Assembly: GCA_036386515.1 (NCBI GenBank)
Contig: DASVVO010000084.1
Span: 68,990 to 132,989, forward strand
Origin: JAIVJZ01 sp036386515
Lineage (GTDB): Bacteria > Acidobacteriota > Blastocatellia > Pyrinomonadales > Pyrinomonadaceae
DNA: 64,000 nt
Direction of reading: 5' to 3'
The notes under the pieces were generated by a model, which was given only the letters and a program-made list of their open reading frames with translations, searched no databases and had not been told where the DNA came from. Positions 46,828 to 56,331 of the stretch are shown here, in pieces (the stretch's first letter is position 1; every line of letters begins with the position of its first letter). A program made the position numbers and the translations under genes.

Positions 46828-48084
46828 CTAGTTGAGTCGTATGCGGTTAAAGGCGTCCCATTGGGAGGTGTCCGAGAGGATCACCTGATCGCCCTCCTGT
46901 AAACCTTCTAAAACTTCGATGGTGTTAACGGAACTGCGCCCGAGTCTGACCTGGACGCGCGAGGCGAACTGTCCCCCCGGTTCGAGTTTGAACATCCCGA
47001 CGCTCGATTGCGATTGACCGAAGGCGGGGCGTCCGACGTAGAGAATGTTGTCGAGGCGTTCGAGTTCGATGGTGCCGTCAACGCTCAGGTCGGGACGCGC
47101 GCCTTGCGGGAGCGCGGCGTCGAGCGCAACGTCGATGGTGACGGTGCTGTTCTGCGATGCCGGGTCGATGCGAACGACGTGGCCGGGGATGATGCCGTTG
47201 CGCGTGTCGATGCTGGCCTGCTGGCCGAGCGTGATGTCTTTGGCCTGCGTCTCGGCGATGCGAAGTTCGGCCTTCAGGTTTTGCGGTTCGACGACGCGCG
47301 CGAGGTTCGTTCCCGGCTGCACCTGCTGCCCGACCTCGACCTGCATCTGTTGCAGCACGCCGTTCGTTCCGGCCAGCACGCGCAGCGTCGCCACCTGCGT
47401 CTGCCGGAGTTGGAGTTGCGCCTTGAGTTGATTGATGCGCGCCGTTTGCGAGGCGAGTTGCGCCTGCGCGGATTTCGACGTGCCTTGCAGACGCTTCTGC
47501 TCGATGGCATAGCGGTTGGCGAGGTCGGCCACGCGGACGCGCGAGAGTTTGAGATTGATGGCCGGGATCAAACCGTCCTTGGCGAGTAGTTCGTCGGTGT
47601 CGGATTGCAGTTTGGCCTGCTGGTATTCGCTCTGCACGGTGGCGGCGGCGGCCTGCTGGCTCATGCGCTCGCTCTCCAGCCGCGCGCGGATATTGTTGTA
47701 GTCGGCCTCGGCGGCGCGCATCTGGTATTCGATGTCAACCGTGCCCTGCTGCAACTCCGGGTTGCTCAACTCGATCAAGACCGTGCCCGCCGTCACTTCC
47801 GTGCCGGGTTGGACGAGCACGCGCTCGACGCGTCCCTGCGTGGCCGCCGCGATCACGCGGATGTCCTGCGGCACGAGCGTGCCGATGCCGCGCACCTGCC
47901 GGAGCATCTGACCGCGCTTCACCGTGTCGATGAGCGTGGTCGAACGCTCGACGCTCGGCGCGGCCGGCTTCATGCGCGACACGCCCAGAGTGATGGCCGT
48001 CACCGCCACGATGGCGACGGCCGCATAGAGAATGATCCGCACGCGCCGTTTGCGTGCCGTTGATTTACCGCGAGGAACGTCCAT
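46828..48084 (-). CDS. HlyD/MacA-type periplasmic adaptor (membrane fusion protein)
   Basis: 418 residues if started at the ATG at 48084; the upstream in-frame ATG at 48192 is less likely. The positively charged start (GKSTARKRRVRIILYAAVAIVAVTAITLG) is a single inner membrane helix. Then comes a barrel-sandwich hybrid half (GRVERVLVQPGTEVTAGTVLIEL), a long helical hairpin (about 150-250, MRAAEADYNNIRARLESERM), the second lipoyl half (LAGTNGVLQQMQVEVGQQVQPGTNL) and the beta-barrel domain. It would link the ABC permeases to an outer membrane channel; no TolC-like gene is in the window. It is encoded between the two ATPase genes. Confidence 0.92.
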   Translation of the reverse strand: MDVPRGKSTARKRRVRIILYAAVAIVAVTAITLGVSRMKPAAPSVERSTTLIDTVKRGQMLRQVRGIGTLVPQDIRVIAAATQGRVERVLVQPGTEVTAGTVLIELSNPELQQGTVDIEYQMRAAEADYNNIRARLESERMSQQAAAATVQSEYQQAKLQSDTDELLAKDGLIPAINLKLSRVRVADLANRYAIEQKRLQGTSKSAQAQLASQTARINQLKAQLQLRQTQVATLRVLAGTNGVLQQMQVEVGQQVQPGTNLARVVEPQNLKAELRIAETQAKDITLGQQASIDTRNGIIPGHVVRIDPASQNSTVTIDVALDAALPQGARPDLSVDGTIELERLDNILYVGRPAFGQSQSSVGMFKLEPGGQFASRVQVRLGRSSVNTIEVLEGLQEGDQVILSDTSQWDAFNRIRLN

Positions 48085-48318
48085 GCCCAAAATTTTATCT
48101 TCCTTCCTGAGTTTGCCGTCGCCCCGAAGCCTTAGCGAAAGGTATGCCAACCCGGCAAACCTCGATTCCCTACCCTTTTGGCGGCCGCGCACGCTTGCCG
48201 CGACCCGCTCCCGAAACTCACTTTCCCAAAATCGAAAACCGACTCCCCCGATTTCGCACCGCCGCCTGAAAAGCAGAACAGGTTTATCGGCCGTTCACAT
48301 CCGAGTCCGCCGTCACGC

Positions 48319-48984
48319 CTACTGTTTCACCACCCACCCGTCTTCGAGTTGCACGACGCGGTTGCCGTATTGCGCGTTTTGTTCGGAGTGCGTCACCTGA
48401 ATGATGGTTGTGCCGTCGTCGTTGAGACGCTTGAAGAGTTCCATGATCTCGCGCCCCTGGCTGGAGTGAAGATTGCCGGTCGGCTCGTCGGCGAGGATGA
48501 GCTTCGGATTCGAGATGACGGCGCGCGCCACCGCCACCAACTGCTGCTGCCCGCCCGATAATTGGTTCGGATACAAATCCTTCTTGCCCACGATCTGAAA
48601 ACGGTCGAGAACGTCGCCCACCATCGACTGGCGTTCGGCCTTCTTCACGTCCTTGTAGGAGAGCGGCAAGTCCAGATTTTCGTAAACGGTCAGGTGGTCG
48701 AGCAGGTGATAACTTTGGAAGACGAAGCCGATGTAGCGTTTGTGCAGTTCGCCGCGTTCTTTCTTCCCCAGCCGGTGGATGGCCGTGTCGCCAAAATAAT
48801 ATTCGCCCGTCCACGCGCTATCGAACATGCCGAGGATGTTCAGGAGCGTTGACTTGCCCGCGCCCGACGGCCCCATGATCGACACGAACTCGCCCGCGCG
48901 CACCTCTACGTCAACGCGCCGCAGCACGTAGTTTTTATTCACGCCCTGCTCATAAACTTTTTCGATGTTACGCAAACTGATCAT
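48319..48984 (-). CDS. ABC transporter ATPase, MacB/LolD type (first gene of the array)
   Basis: 221 residues. Walker A GPSGAGKST (38-46), Q-loop SYHLLDHLTVYENLDLPLSY, signature LSGGQQQL, Walker B LILADEPTGNLHSSQGREI and switch VTHSEQNA. It belongs to the same class as the ATPase at 45976 but is clearly a different paralogue. Having two ATPases and four permeases, it is unknown which ATPase drives which permease. It starts about 90 bases downstream of a sigma-54-like promoter element. Confidence 0.93.
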   Translation of the reverse strand: MISLRNIEKVYEQGVNKNYVLRRVDVEVRAGEFVSIMGPSGAGKSTLLNILGMFDSAWTGEYYFGDTAIHRLGKKERGELHKRYIGFVFQSYHLLDHLTVYENLDLPLSYKDVKKAERQSMVGDVLDRFQIVGKKDLYPNQLSGGQQQLVAVARAVISNPKLILADEPTGNLHSSQGREIMELFKRLNDDGTTIIQVTHSEQNAQYGNRVVQLEDGWVVKQ

Positions 48985-49084
48985 GTGTCACCTGGCATGC
49001 GGAGCGTTGCTTGTGGTTGGTCGGGAGACGCGTAGGAGCGCGCCCGCGCGTTTCGGCTTTTGATAAGTCAGCGCGAATCTGTAA

Positions 49085-49100
49085 TGAAAGCGGCGTGCCA
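49085..49100 (-). promoter_or_regulatory. Candidate sigma-54 promoter for the ABC/permease array
   Basis: On the minus strand TGGCACG (49094-49100), four bases and TTTCA (49085-49089): TGGCACG-CCGC-TTTCA against consensus TGGCACG-N4-TTGCA. The -24 half is perfect; the -12 half has one mismatch, at the usually conserved G. It points toward the ATPase start at 48984, about 90 bases away. Its value comes from context: the same gene run ends with an NtrC-type activator. Confidence 0.45.
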
Positions 49101-49244
49101 GCCGCGCGTGCGGGACGCGAGGGAATTTTGCGGGCGTTTTGCGCGCGAGGATTTAGCCGACGCACGTTTCCGATCCCATTTCCGGGACGCGGCTTGTCCG
49201 AAAGCGAACAACGCGCGGCGCGATTTACGAAAGAATGGATGGAA

Positions 49245-49264
49245 AATCCGAATCGAGTCGGAAT
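49245..49264. promoter_or_regulatory. Possible upstream activator site of the sigma-54-like promoter
   Basis: AATCCGA (49245-49251), six bases, TCGGAAT (49258-49264): 7-bp inverted arms with one mismatch, about 150 bases upstream of the sigma-54-like -24 element, which is typical for NtrC-type binding sites. One copy only. Confidence 0.3.
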
Positions 49265-49340
49265 TCGTGATGGGTGCAGACCGCGCGGCCGCTCGGAGAT
49301 TGAGGGCGCGCCCTTACACGTGTGTAAGCTGCGACGGCGG

Positions 49341-50753
49341 CTACTCGGTCTCGGTGCGACGCGCGTCGCCGTCGCCGTCGCCGTCGTCGTCTTTGATCCA
49401 GACGGTCTTGATGTTCACGAACTCGCGTATGCCGAACTCGCCCAACTCGCGCCCGTAGCCGGAACGCTTGACGCCGCCGAAGGGCAGGCGCGGATGTGAG
49501 GCCACCATCGCGTTGATGAAGACCGCGCCCGCCTCGATTTCGTCAACGAAGCGCGCGCGCTCGTCGGCGTCGTTCGTCCACGCGCTCGCGCCGAGTCCGA
49601 AGGTGGTGTCGTTCGCCAGTTCGATCGCCTCGTCAATCGAACGCACGCGAAACAGCAGCGCGACGGGGCCGAAAAATTCTTCCGCGTAGGCCGGGGAATT
49701 TTTCGGGATGTCGGCGAGCACCGTCGGCGCGTAGTAGTTGCCCGGCTGCCGCAAGCGTTCGCCGCCGGTGAGGACGCGCGCCCCGGCCGCGACGGACTGG
49801 CGCACCTGTTCGTCCAGTTCCTCCGCGATGCTCGCGGTGGCGAGAGGGCCGATCTCCGTCCGCTCGTCTGACGGGTCGCCGACGTTCAAGGCCGCCATCC
49901 CCGCGACGAAGCGGCGCGCGAACTCTTCGTAGACATCCGCGTGGACGATGAAGCGTTTGGCCGCGATGCACGACTGGCCGTTGTTGATCGTGCGCGCCTT
50001 GACGGCGGTCTTGACGGCGGCCTCGACATCCGCCGTCGGCATGACGATGAAGGGATCGCTGCCGCCGAGTTCGAGCACGGTCTTTTTGATCGCCTTCCCG
50101 GCGCGGCTAGCCACTTCGCTCCCGGCGCGCTCGCTCCCCGTGAGCGTCACAGCGCGCACGCGCGGGTCGTCAATCAGTTGACCGACCTGATCCGCGTTGA
50201 GCAGCAACGTTTGAAAGACGCCCCCGGTAAATCCCGCGCCCCGGAAAATCTCCTCTATCGCCAGCGCGCACTGCGGCACGTTCGAGGCGTGTTTGAGCAA
50301 CCCGACATTACCGGCCATCAACGCGGGCGCGGCGAAGCGGAACACTTGCCAGAAGGGGAAGTTCCACGGCATGACGGCGAGCACCGCGCCCACGGGTTCG
50401 TAGCGGATAAAGGAACGCGTCGCACTCGTTTCGATCACTTCGTCGGCGAGAAATTTTTCGGCGTGCTCCGCATAGTAGCGGCACACCATGGCGCACTTCG
50501 CGGCCTCGTCGCGCGCCGCCTGCAAGGGCTTGCCCATCTCCTTTGTCATCAAACGCGCGAAGCGGTCTTGCTCCGCTTCCAGAATCTCCGCCGCGCCGAG
50601 CATGTGCCGCGCGCGGGCGGCGAAACTCGTGCGCCGGTACCCGTCGAAAGCGTGGGCGGCGCGTTGCAGTTTCTCTTCGATCTCGGCGCCGGTGAGCGGC
50701 GCGAACTCGCGCCACTTCTCGCCCGTCGCCGGGTTCACGCTCGCGATTGCCAT
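49341..50753 (-). CDS. NAD(P)-dependent succinate-semialdehyde dehydrogenase-type enzyme
   Basis: 470 residues of the aldehyde dehydrogenase superfamily. MPWNFPFWQVFR, the general-base Glu228 in VLELGGSDPF, the nucleophile Cys262 in NNGQSCIAAKR and the FGPVALLFR and PFGGVKRSGYGRELG blocks are all in place. Sequence style is closest to the YneI/GabD group that oxidises succinic semialdehyde, but related C4 or aromatic aldehydes remain possible. The C-terminus ends in an acidic/Gly tail (DDDGDGDGD) caused by a short trinucleotide-type repeat. The ATG is preceded by GAGGGGGAAG. It stands alone on its strand. Confidence 0.9.
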   Translation of the reverse strand: MAIASVNPATGEKWREFAPLTGAEIEEKLQRAAHAFDGYRRTSFAARARHMLGAAEILEAEQDRFARLMTKEMGKPLQAARDEAAKCAMVCRYYAEHAEKFLADEVIETSATRSFIRYEPVGAVLAVMPWNFPFWQVFRFAAPALMAGNVGLLKHASNVPQCALAIEEIFRGAGFTGGVFQTLLLNADQVGQLIDDPRVRAVTLTGSERAGSEVASRAGKAIKKTVLELGGSDPFIVMPTADVEAAVKTAVKARTINNGQSCIAAKRFIVHADVYEEFARRFVAGMAALNVGDPSDERTEIGPLATASIAEELDEQVRQSVAAGARVLTGGERLRQPGNYYAPTVLADIPKNSPAYAEEFFGPVALLFRVRSIDEAIELANDTTFGLGASAWTNDADERARFVDEIEAGAVFINAMVASHPRLPFGGVKRSGYGRELGEFGIREFVNIKTVWIKDDDGDGDGDARRTETE

Positions 50754-50883
50754 TTCAACTTCCCCCTCGCCTGTCTACGCGTTATCCGCCGCTTATCATA
50801 ACGCAACTCCCCGCACCCGCGCTCATCATGTATAGTTTCCCGGTTCATCAATTCAACTCATACGTCTTTGGTCGTGAGATCGC

Positions 50884-51660
50884 ATGGGCTTTACGTTTCT
50901 TCAAGGGGTCGCCCTGTTCGCGTCGGCGTTCGTGGCGGGGATGATCAACTCCATCGCGGGCGGCGGCACGCTGCTCACTTTCCCGACGCTCATCTGGCTC
51001 GGCCTCGATGCCAAAGAGGCGAACGCGACGAGCACCGTCGCACTCTGGCCGGGACTCATCGGCGGCCTCTTCGGCTTCCGCCGCGAACTCGAAAAGAGCC
51101 GCCCGCTGCTCGTCCGTCTCGGCCTCACGAGTCTCGTCGGCGGCGCGGTCGGAGCCGCGCTCCTGATCTGGACGCCTTCGCAAACCTTTGCGCGCCTCGT
51201 TCCCTTCCTCATCTTCTTCGCCACGCTCCTCTTCATGGCGCAGGAACCGATCACGCGTTGGCTGCGGCTGGAAACCGCTCCCGACGAACGGCAGAGAGGC
51301 TGGTGGACGGGCGCGATCCTCTTCCAGTTCTGCGCCGCCGTCTACGGCGGCTACTTCGGCGCGGGCAACGGCATCCTCATGCTCTCCGCGCTCGGGCTGC
51401 TCGGCATCTCCGACATCCACCGCGCCAACGGCCTCAAGAATTTCCTCGCCCTGACCTTGAACAGCGCGGCCGTCGTGGCCTTCGCCCTCTCCGGCCTCGT
51501 CAGTTGGCCGCAAGCCCTCGTCATGTCGGCGGGCGCGATCATGGGCGGCTACTACGGCGCGGCCATCGCGCGCCGACTCGGCCGCCGATTTGTCCGCCGC
51601 GCCGTCATCCTCATCGGACTCACCATCGGCTGCCTCATGCTCTGGCGACTATCGCACTAG
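50884..51660 (+). CDS. TauE/SafE-family (TSUP) membrane exporter
   Basis: 258 residues, mostly membrane. It has the duplicated TSUP half motifs: first half FVAGMINSIAGGGTLLTFPTLIWLGL with AKEANATSTVALWPGLIGGL, second half VYGGYFGAGNGILMLSALGLLG with HRANGLKNFLALTLNSAAVVAF. About eight helices are predicted. The family moves small anions such as sulfite or organosulfonates across the inner membrane; substrate is not decided by sequence. The alternative start is within a codon or two. A TATAGT at about 50831 may be its -10. Confidence 0.92.
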   Translation: MGFTFLQGVALFASAFVAGMINSIAGGGTLLTFPTLIWLGLDAKEANATSTVALWPGLIGGLFGFRRELEKSRPLLVRLGLTSLVGGAVGAALLIWTPSQTFARLVPFLIFFATLLFMAQEPITRWLRLETAPDERQRGWWTGAILFQFCAAVYGGYFGAGNGILMLSALGLLGISDIHRANGLKNFLALTLNSAAVVAFALSGLVSWPQALVMSAGAIMGGYYGAAIARRLGRRFVRRAVILIGLTIGCLMLWRLSH

Positions 51661-51772
51661 ACACACGCCGTCAGCCGCTCCACCCGACAAGGTAAATGCC
51701 AGGTCTCACCACATGAATTCTATTTTTTGCGGTTGGCTGTCGGACAGTGTGAGGAGCGGTGTTCTACGTAGT

Positions 51773-52975
51773 TCATCTACGTAACTTACTCGGAGGCGCT
51801 TTGCGCTTGATGATCCGTACTTCGGCCGGGTCGAGGGTCGGGGTTGCAACCGGCGGTCTTTTCCCGGCAGGGACGGCGAATAGTTCCACAGTTTGATTTT
51901 CCCGGTAGCCGCCGTCCACCGCCACGATACGGCCAGACTCCATTTTCAACTCATTCTCCAAATAAGCTCTCGCACGATCTGCCCGTGCCTGCGCTTCGCC
52001 AGGGCGTGCGCGTCTTCCGGCGTAGGCAATGACATACCCCTGGGCGTGTGGCCTCGGTTCCAGGCGCGCGGCGAATTTTCCAAGTCGCGCTTTCTCTTCA
52101 TCCCAGTTGAGCGCGCCATATTCGTCCAACTTCGGTTCATCTCTGGTGCGGAGAATGTCACCGATCTTTAATATTGAATTGATTCCCTCTGTCCGCACGA
52201 CGGCTGTTTTCTCTTCGACGGAGGTAATCATCGTCCCGCCCCAGGGAGATGGTTCCTCGCCCTCGCCGATCAATCGCATTCCGACTTTGAGACCGTCCGC
52301 GCTTCCCTTGTCGATCGTGGCCGTAGTTGTCGCGCTGTAATTATCTTTTCTGGCGTCCACGATGCCGGTCACGGTTGCGGTAACAGGTTTGGTCAACAGG
52401 AAGGAGAGCAACTTTGCGGGGAGCGATGGATGCCCGCTGACTTTTTTCTGCTCATCTCCTTTCCGTAAATAGAATGTGCCGAAATAGATGTCGGTACTTA
52501 GTCTCCAGCGGGGTTCTAGACCAAGGTTGATCGCGTTGGCAAAATTATCGAGTTCTTTTTCTTCAATCAGGTAAATGCGCTCAGACCATGTTACGGGGAG
52601 CAACTGGAATTCTCTGTCAATGTCCCCCGGAGCGATCTCGCCGTACATCTCCTTCCTTTCTTCAGGATTGAACAGATTTAGTTCTTTCCCATCACGCATG
52701 TTCTTCCCGACTTTTCTAATAATCGTGAAACGCAAGACTCCCTCCGAGAAGATATAGGTGCCGGACTCATCAATTTCAGTGCCGTCATGCATGCCTGTTT
52801 CGGAGATATAACTCCCATCGGCTTTAAGCGTCAAAGCGGTTCCGCCATATTCATGCCCGATAGAGTAAGTAGCTACGAACTTATTAAATGTTTCTTCCTG
52901 CCCGGCCGTGGATTGAGAGGTAAGAAGCAGCAAGGCCAGGCACATGAGAACCGGCTTCTTAATTTTTGCGATCAT
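51773..52975 (-). CDS. Secreted hypothetical protein with OmpA-like tail
   Basis: 400 residues from the ATG at 52975 with a signal peptide (KPVLMCLALLLLTSQSTAGQ). Residues 30-165 are beta-rich (GGTALTLKADGSYISETG). The middle (about 195-260) is a small beta domain with VTATVTGIVDARKDNY and DGLKVGMRLIGEG, which looks like a beta-barrel of the OB or S1 kind. The C-terminal part (HAQGYVIAYAGRRARPGEAQARADRARAYLENELKM) resembles the OmpA-like fragment found in many acidobacterial secreted proteins; it lacks the complete peptidoglycan-binding motif. It starts 42 bases after the oxidoreductase gene on the same strand and may be co-transcribed. Function unknown. Confidence 0.6.
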   Translation of the reverse strand: MIAKIKKPVLMCLALLLLTSQSTAGQEETFNKFVATYSIGHEYGGTALTLKADGSYISETGMHDGTEIDESGTYIFSEGVLRFTIIRKVGKNMRDGKELNLFNPEERKEMYGEIAPGDIDREFQLLPVTWSERIYLIEEKELDNFANAINLGLEPRWRLSTDIYFGTFYLRKGDEQKKVSGHPSLPAKLLSFLLTKPVTATVTGIVDARKDNYSATTTATIDKGSADGLKVGMRLIGEGEEPSPWGGTMITSVEEKTAVVRTEGINSILKIGDILRTRDEPKLDEYGALNWDEEKARLGKFAARLEPRPHAQGYVIAYAGRRARPGEAQARADRARAYLENELKMESGRIVAVDGGYRENQTVELFAVPAGKRPPVATPTLDPAEVRIIKRKAPPSKLRR

Positions 52976-53017
52976 ATTTATTCTCAACTTACAGAGCCGC
53001 CAGACACCGCGGTTAAA

Positions 53018-55522
53018 TCAAGACGACGCCGGGCGCAGGGAGATGACGACGGACTTGGAGGCGGGCGTGTTGCTTTTGTCGGCGACGCTGCCGATGGGGA
53101 CGAGCACGTTTGTTTCGGGGAAATAGGTGGCGGCCGAGCGGCGCGGGATGCTGTAGGGCACGACGACGAAGCGGCGCGCGATGCGTTCCTCGCCTTCAAA
53201 GTGGCTGATTAAATCCACGACCGCGCCCTCGGCGAGTCCGGCCTCGCGGATGTCTTCGGGGTTGAGCATCACGACGCGCCGCTCGTTGCGGATGCCGCGA
53301 TAGCGATCGTCGAGGCCGTAGATGGTCGTGTTGAATTGATCGTGGCTGCGGATGGTCATCATCAAAAATTGGCCGGGGGCGAGTTCGTGTCGGGGCAGCG
53401 GGTGGAGGGTGAACTCAGCCTTGCCCGAAGCGGTTTGCCACTCCCGCTCGCGCGCGAGATTGGGCAGGTAGAAGCCGCCCGGAAGGCGCACGCGCTCGTT
53501 GTAGTTCTCGAAGCCGACGACGACGCGCGCGATGCGTTCGCGGATGAGATCGTAGTCGTCGGCGAGTTCCGTCCAGTTGAGGCCGTCGCCGCCGCGCCCG
53601 CCGAGCGTTGCTTCGGCCAGCCGCGCGACGATCATCACTTCGCTCAGAAGTTCGGCCGAGGCGGGCTGTAAGTTTCCGCGCGAGGATTGCACGACGCCCA
53701 TCGAGTTTTCCGCGCTGACGAACTGTTCGCCGGTCGCCTGCCGGTCGATCTCAGTGCGGCCGAGACACGGGAGAATCAACGCCTGTCGGCCGGTGATGAG
53801 GTGCGCGCGGTTGAGTTTGGTCGAGACTTGCACGGTGAGGCGCAGGCGGCGGAGGGCGGCGGCGGTGTACTCCGTGTCGGGCGTGGCGGAGAGAAAGTTG
53901 CCGCCCATCGCAAAGAAAACTTTCGCGCGCCCGGCGTGCATCGCTTTGATCGCTTCCACCGTGTCCAGGCCGTGACGGCGCGGCGGCTCGAAGTTGAACT
54001 CACGTGCGAGCGCATCGAGGAAGGCCGGGGTGGGGCGTTCCCAGATGCCCATCGTGCGATCGCCCTGCACGTTCGAGTGGCCGCGCACGGGGCAGACGCC
54101 CGCGCCCGGTTTCCCGATCTGCCCGCGCATGAGCAGGAGATTGACGATCTCCTGAATGTTCGCCACCGCGTTCTTGTGCTGCGTGAGTCCCATCGCCCAG
54201 CAGAAGATCGTGCGCTCCGAGTTGATGAACACTTGCGCGGCTTCGCGTATCTGTTCGCGCCCGATGCCGCAGCCTTCCGTGATCTCGTCCCAACCAACGT
54301 TGCGGAGCGAGGCGGCGAACTCCGCGAACCCGGTCGTGTGCGCCGCGATAAACTCGCGGTCGAGCACGCCGCCGCCGCGCCGCGCGTCTTCTTCCAACAC
54401 CTCTTTCGAGATGCCTTGCAGGAGCGCGACATCGCCGTTGATGCGAACTTGCAGGAACAGGTCGGCGAGTTGAGTGCCCCGCCCGACGAGCGTGTCGTAG
54501 ACCTCCTGCGGGTGTTTGAAACGCGACATGCCCGCTTCCGGCAGCGGGTTGATGTGGACGATGCGACAGCCGCGACGCTTGGCGGCTTGCAGCGTCGAGA
54601 GCATGCGCGGATGGTTCGTGCCCGGATTCTGGCCGATGACGAAGACCGCCTGCGCCTCTGCGAAATCGTCGAGCGTGACCGTGCCTTTGCCGACGCCGAT
54701 TGAGGCCGACAAGGCCGACCCGCTCGACTCGTGGCACATGTTGGAACAGTCCGGCAAATTGTTCGTGCCGAATCGGCGGACGAAAAGTTGATAGAGGAAG
54801 GCGGCCTCGTTGCTCGTGCGCCCCGAAGTGTAGAAGACGGCCTCGTCGGGCGAGCCAAGCGCGTTCAACTCACCGGCGATGAGCGCGAATGCTTCGTCCC
54901 AACCGACGGGTTCATAATGATCGCTCCCGCTCCGCAGCCGCATCGGGTGCGTGAGTCGCCCCTGATCGTTCAGCCACATGTCGGACTGGCGCGAGAGTTC
55001 CGAGACGCTCCACTTCTCGAAAAACTCCGGCGTGATGCGTTTGGTCGTCGCCTCGTCGGCCACGTGCTTCGCGCCGTTTTCGCAAAACTCGAAATGCGTG
55101 CGCTCGCCGTCCGGCTCCGGCCAGGCGCAACCGGGGCAATCGAAGCCGCCCTTCTGGTTGATGCGCGTGAGCGTCCTGAGCGTGCGCGTCGCGCCCATCT
55201 CCGCCCACGAATGTTTCAACGCGGAGATGATGGCAGGCAGGCCGCCGGCCGATTCGCTCGCGTTCGAGATTTTGATCCCCGTGAAATCTTCGGGCGGCTG
55301 CGCGCGGCGCGCACCCATGGCGGCGATGCTCGCGGCATCGACGGCCGCCTCCGCTCCCTCCTGCGGGTCGTTACCGGATGCGGCTATCGCCTCGTCGCGC
55401 CGCAACTCGCGCTCCGTCTTCAAGTCCTGCTTGGCAGGCTCGTAGTGGCTCGGGTGCGCCTCAACCTGCTGGTCGGGCGCGCCCTGCTGTTGCTGCTCCT
55501 GAGCGTTAATCTTCTGCTTCAT
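53018..55522 (-). CDS. FdhF/YdeP-family molybdopterin oxidoreductase
   Basis: 834 residues from the ATG at 55522. A hydrophilic Gln-rich N-terminal extension of about 110 residues precedes the family body, with GGLPAIISALKHSW, the N-terminal Cys set in FDCPGCAWPEP and FEFCENG, and the ribosomal-like SRQSDMWLNDQGRLTHPM block. The molybdopterin region shows WDEAFALIAGEL, TSGRTSNEAAFLYQLF, CSNMCHESSG and ARVFVIGQNPGTNHPRML-type Mo/bis-MGD motifs; the C-terminal third has the VVDLISHFEGEERI beta domain. YdeP-type proteins are formate-dehydrogenase relatives whose natural reaction is uncertain (YdeP is linked to acid resistance in E. coli). No MoCo or formate hydrogenlyase genes are near. Confidence 0.92.
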   Translation of the reverse strand: MKQKINAQEQQQQGAPDQQVEAHPSHYEPAKQDLKTERELRRDEAIAASGNDPQEGAEAAVDAASIAAMGARRAQPPEDFTGIKISNASESAGGLPAIISALKHSWAEMGATRTLRTLTRINQKGGFDCPGCAWPEPDGERTHFEFCENGAKHVADEATTKRITPEFFEKWSVSELSRQSDMWLNDQGRLTHPMRLRSGSDHYEPVGWDEAFALIAGELNALGSPDEAVFYTSGRTSNEAAFLYQLFVRRFGTNNLPDCSNMCHESSGSALSASIGVGKGTVTLDDFAEAQAVFVIGQNPGTNHPRMLSTLQAAKRRGCRIVHINPLPEAGMSRFKHPQEVYDTLVGRGTQLADLFLQVRINGDVALLQGISKEVLEEDARRGGGVLDREFIAAHTTGFAEFAASLRNVGWDEITEGCGIGREQIREAAQVFINSERTIFCWAMGLTQHKNAVANIQEIVNLLLMRGQIGKPGAGVCPVRGHSNVQGDRTMGIWERPTPAFLDALAREFNFEPPRRHGLDTVEAIKAMHAGRAKVFFAMGGNFLSATPDTEYTAAALRRLRLTVQVSTKLNRAHLITGRQALILPCLGRTEIDRQATGEQFVSAENSMGVVQSSRGNLQPASAELLSEVMIVARLAEATLGGRGGDGLNWTELADDYDLIRERIARVVVGFENYNERVRLPGGFYLPNLAREREWQTASGKAEFTLHPLPRHELAPGQFLMMTIRSHDQFNTTIYGLDDRYRGIRNERRVVMLNPEDIREAGLAEGAVVDLISHFEGEERIARRFVVVPYSIPRRSAATYFPETNVLVPIGSVADKSNTPASKSVVISLRPASS

Positions 55523-55568
55523 CGTCTCTTGCCCAAACTCTACTCCGCGCCGCTTCGCAGACGGTAAC

Positions 55569-56285
55569 TTAAGACTCTGCCCCGAACAGTTGCAAATTGC
55601 GCCGACGAGCGACGGCGAGTTTATCCAGAAACTCACAACGCGGAACGGTGCGCGCGCCCAACGCCGCCATGTGGGGCGTCATCACTTGAATGTCGAGCCA
55701 GTGGAGGCCGCGCTCTTGCAGCCGCTCGACGAGGTGTAAGAGCGCGAGTTTCGATGCGTTCGGGCGCAGGTAGAACATGCTCTCCCCGGCGAACGCGCCG
55801 CCCGCGTCAACGCCGTACAAGCCGCCGACGAGCGCGTCGCCCTCCCATGCCTCGACGCTGTGCGCGTGGCCGAGTTCGTGCAAACGGCAATAGGCGCGCA
55901 ACATGTCCGGCGTGATCCAGGTGCCCTGCTCTTCGGGGCGTTTGGCGCGGGCGCAGGCGCGAATCACCGCGGGGAAGGCGGCGTCAATCGTGAGCCGGTA
56001 GGGCGCGCGGCGTCTCACTTTCGCCAGGCTGCGCGGCACTTTCAAATGCTCAAACTCGATGATCGCGCGCTCCTGCGGGGAGAACCACGTGAGCGGCCAA
56101 CCCTCAACCGGCCACGGGAAGATGCCGCGCGCATAAGCGCGGCGCAGATTGTCCGGGTGGAGATTGCCGCCGACGGCGACGATGTCGCCAAAGGGCGCGG
56201 CGCGCGGGTCGGGGAAATCGATCAAGCTCACGTCCCGCTTAAAAAACAGGGCGGGATGCTGAGTTGAGGTTTCAATCTCCGACAT
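55569..56285 (-). CDS. aat: Leucyl/phenylalanyl-tRNA-protein transferase
   Basis: 238 residues, the normal length. The Aat-specific FPDPRAAPFGDIVAVGGNLHPDNLRRAYARGIFPWP block is at the N-terminus, with WFSPQERAIIEF, the WITPDMLRAY helix, HSVEAWEGDALVGGLYGV and ESMFYLRPNASKLALLHL in order. The enzyme adds Leu or Phe from tRNA to proteins beginning with Lys or Arg, producing primary N-degrons. The gene is 46 bases downstream of clpA and 2.4 kb from clpS on the same strand, so the enzyme, adaptor and unfoldase of one degradation route are co-encoded. Confidence 0.97.
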   Translation of the reverse strand: MSEIETSTQHPALFFKRDVSLIDFPDPRAAPFGDIVAVGGNLHPDNLRRAYARGIFPWPVEGWPLTWFSPQERAIIEFEHLKVPRSLAKVRRRAPYRLTIDAAFPAVIRACARAKRPEEQGTWITPDMLRAYCRLHELGHAHSVEAWEGDALVGGLYGVDAGGAFAGESMFYLRPNASKLALLHLVERLQERGLHWLDIQVMTPHMAALGARTVPRCEFLDKLAVARRRNLQLFGAES

Positions 56286-56331
56286 GGTGCGAGTGTGACA
56301 ACGGCCGATCCTTAATTTCTCTCTTGAGACT

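Larger units (their letters stand above)
48985..49340. other. 356-base regulatory region in front of the ABC/permease array
   Basis: No gene is supported. It contains the sigma-54-like element at 49085-49100 and an inverted repeat at 49245-49264 on the promoter-distal side. Both are oriented for transcription toward the array on the minus strand. Confidence 0.55.

Noticed and set aside
49360..49393. Short GTCGCC-type repeat at the end of the dehydrogenase gene
   Set aside because: It only makes a DDDGDGDGD tail and is explained by replication slippage; there is no sign of a functional element.
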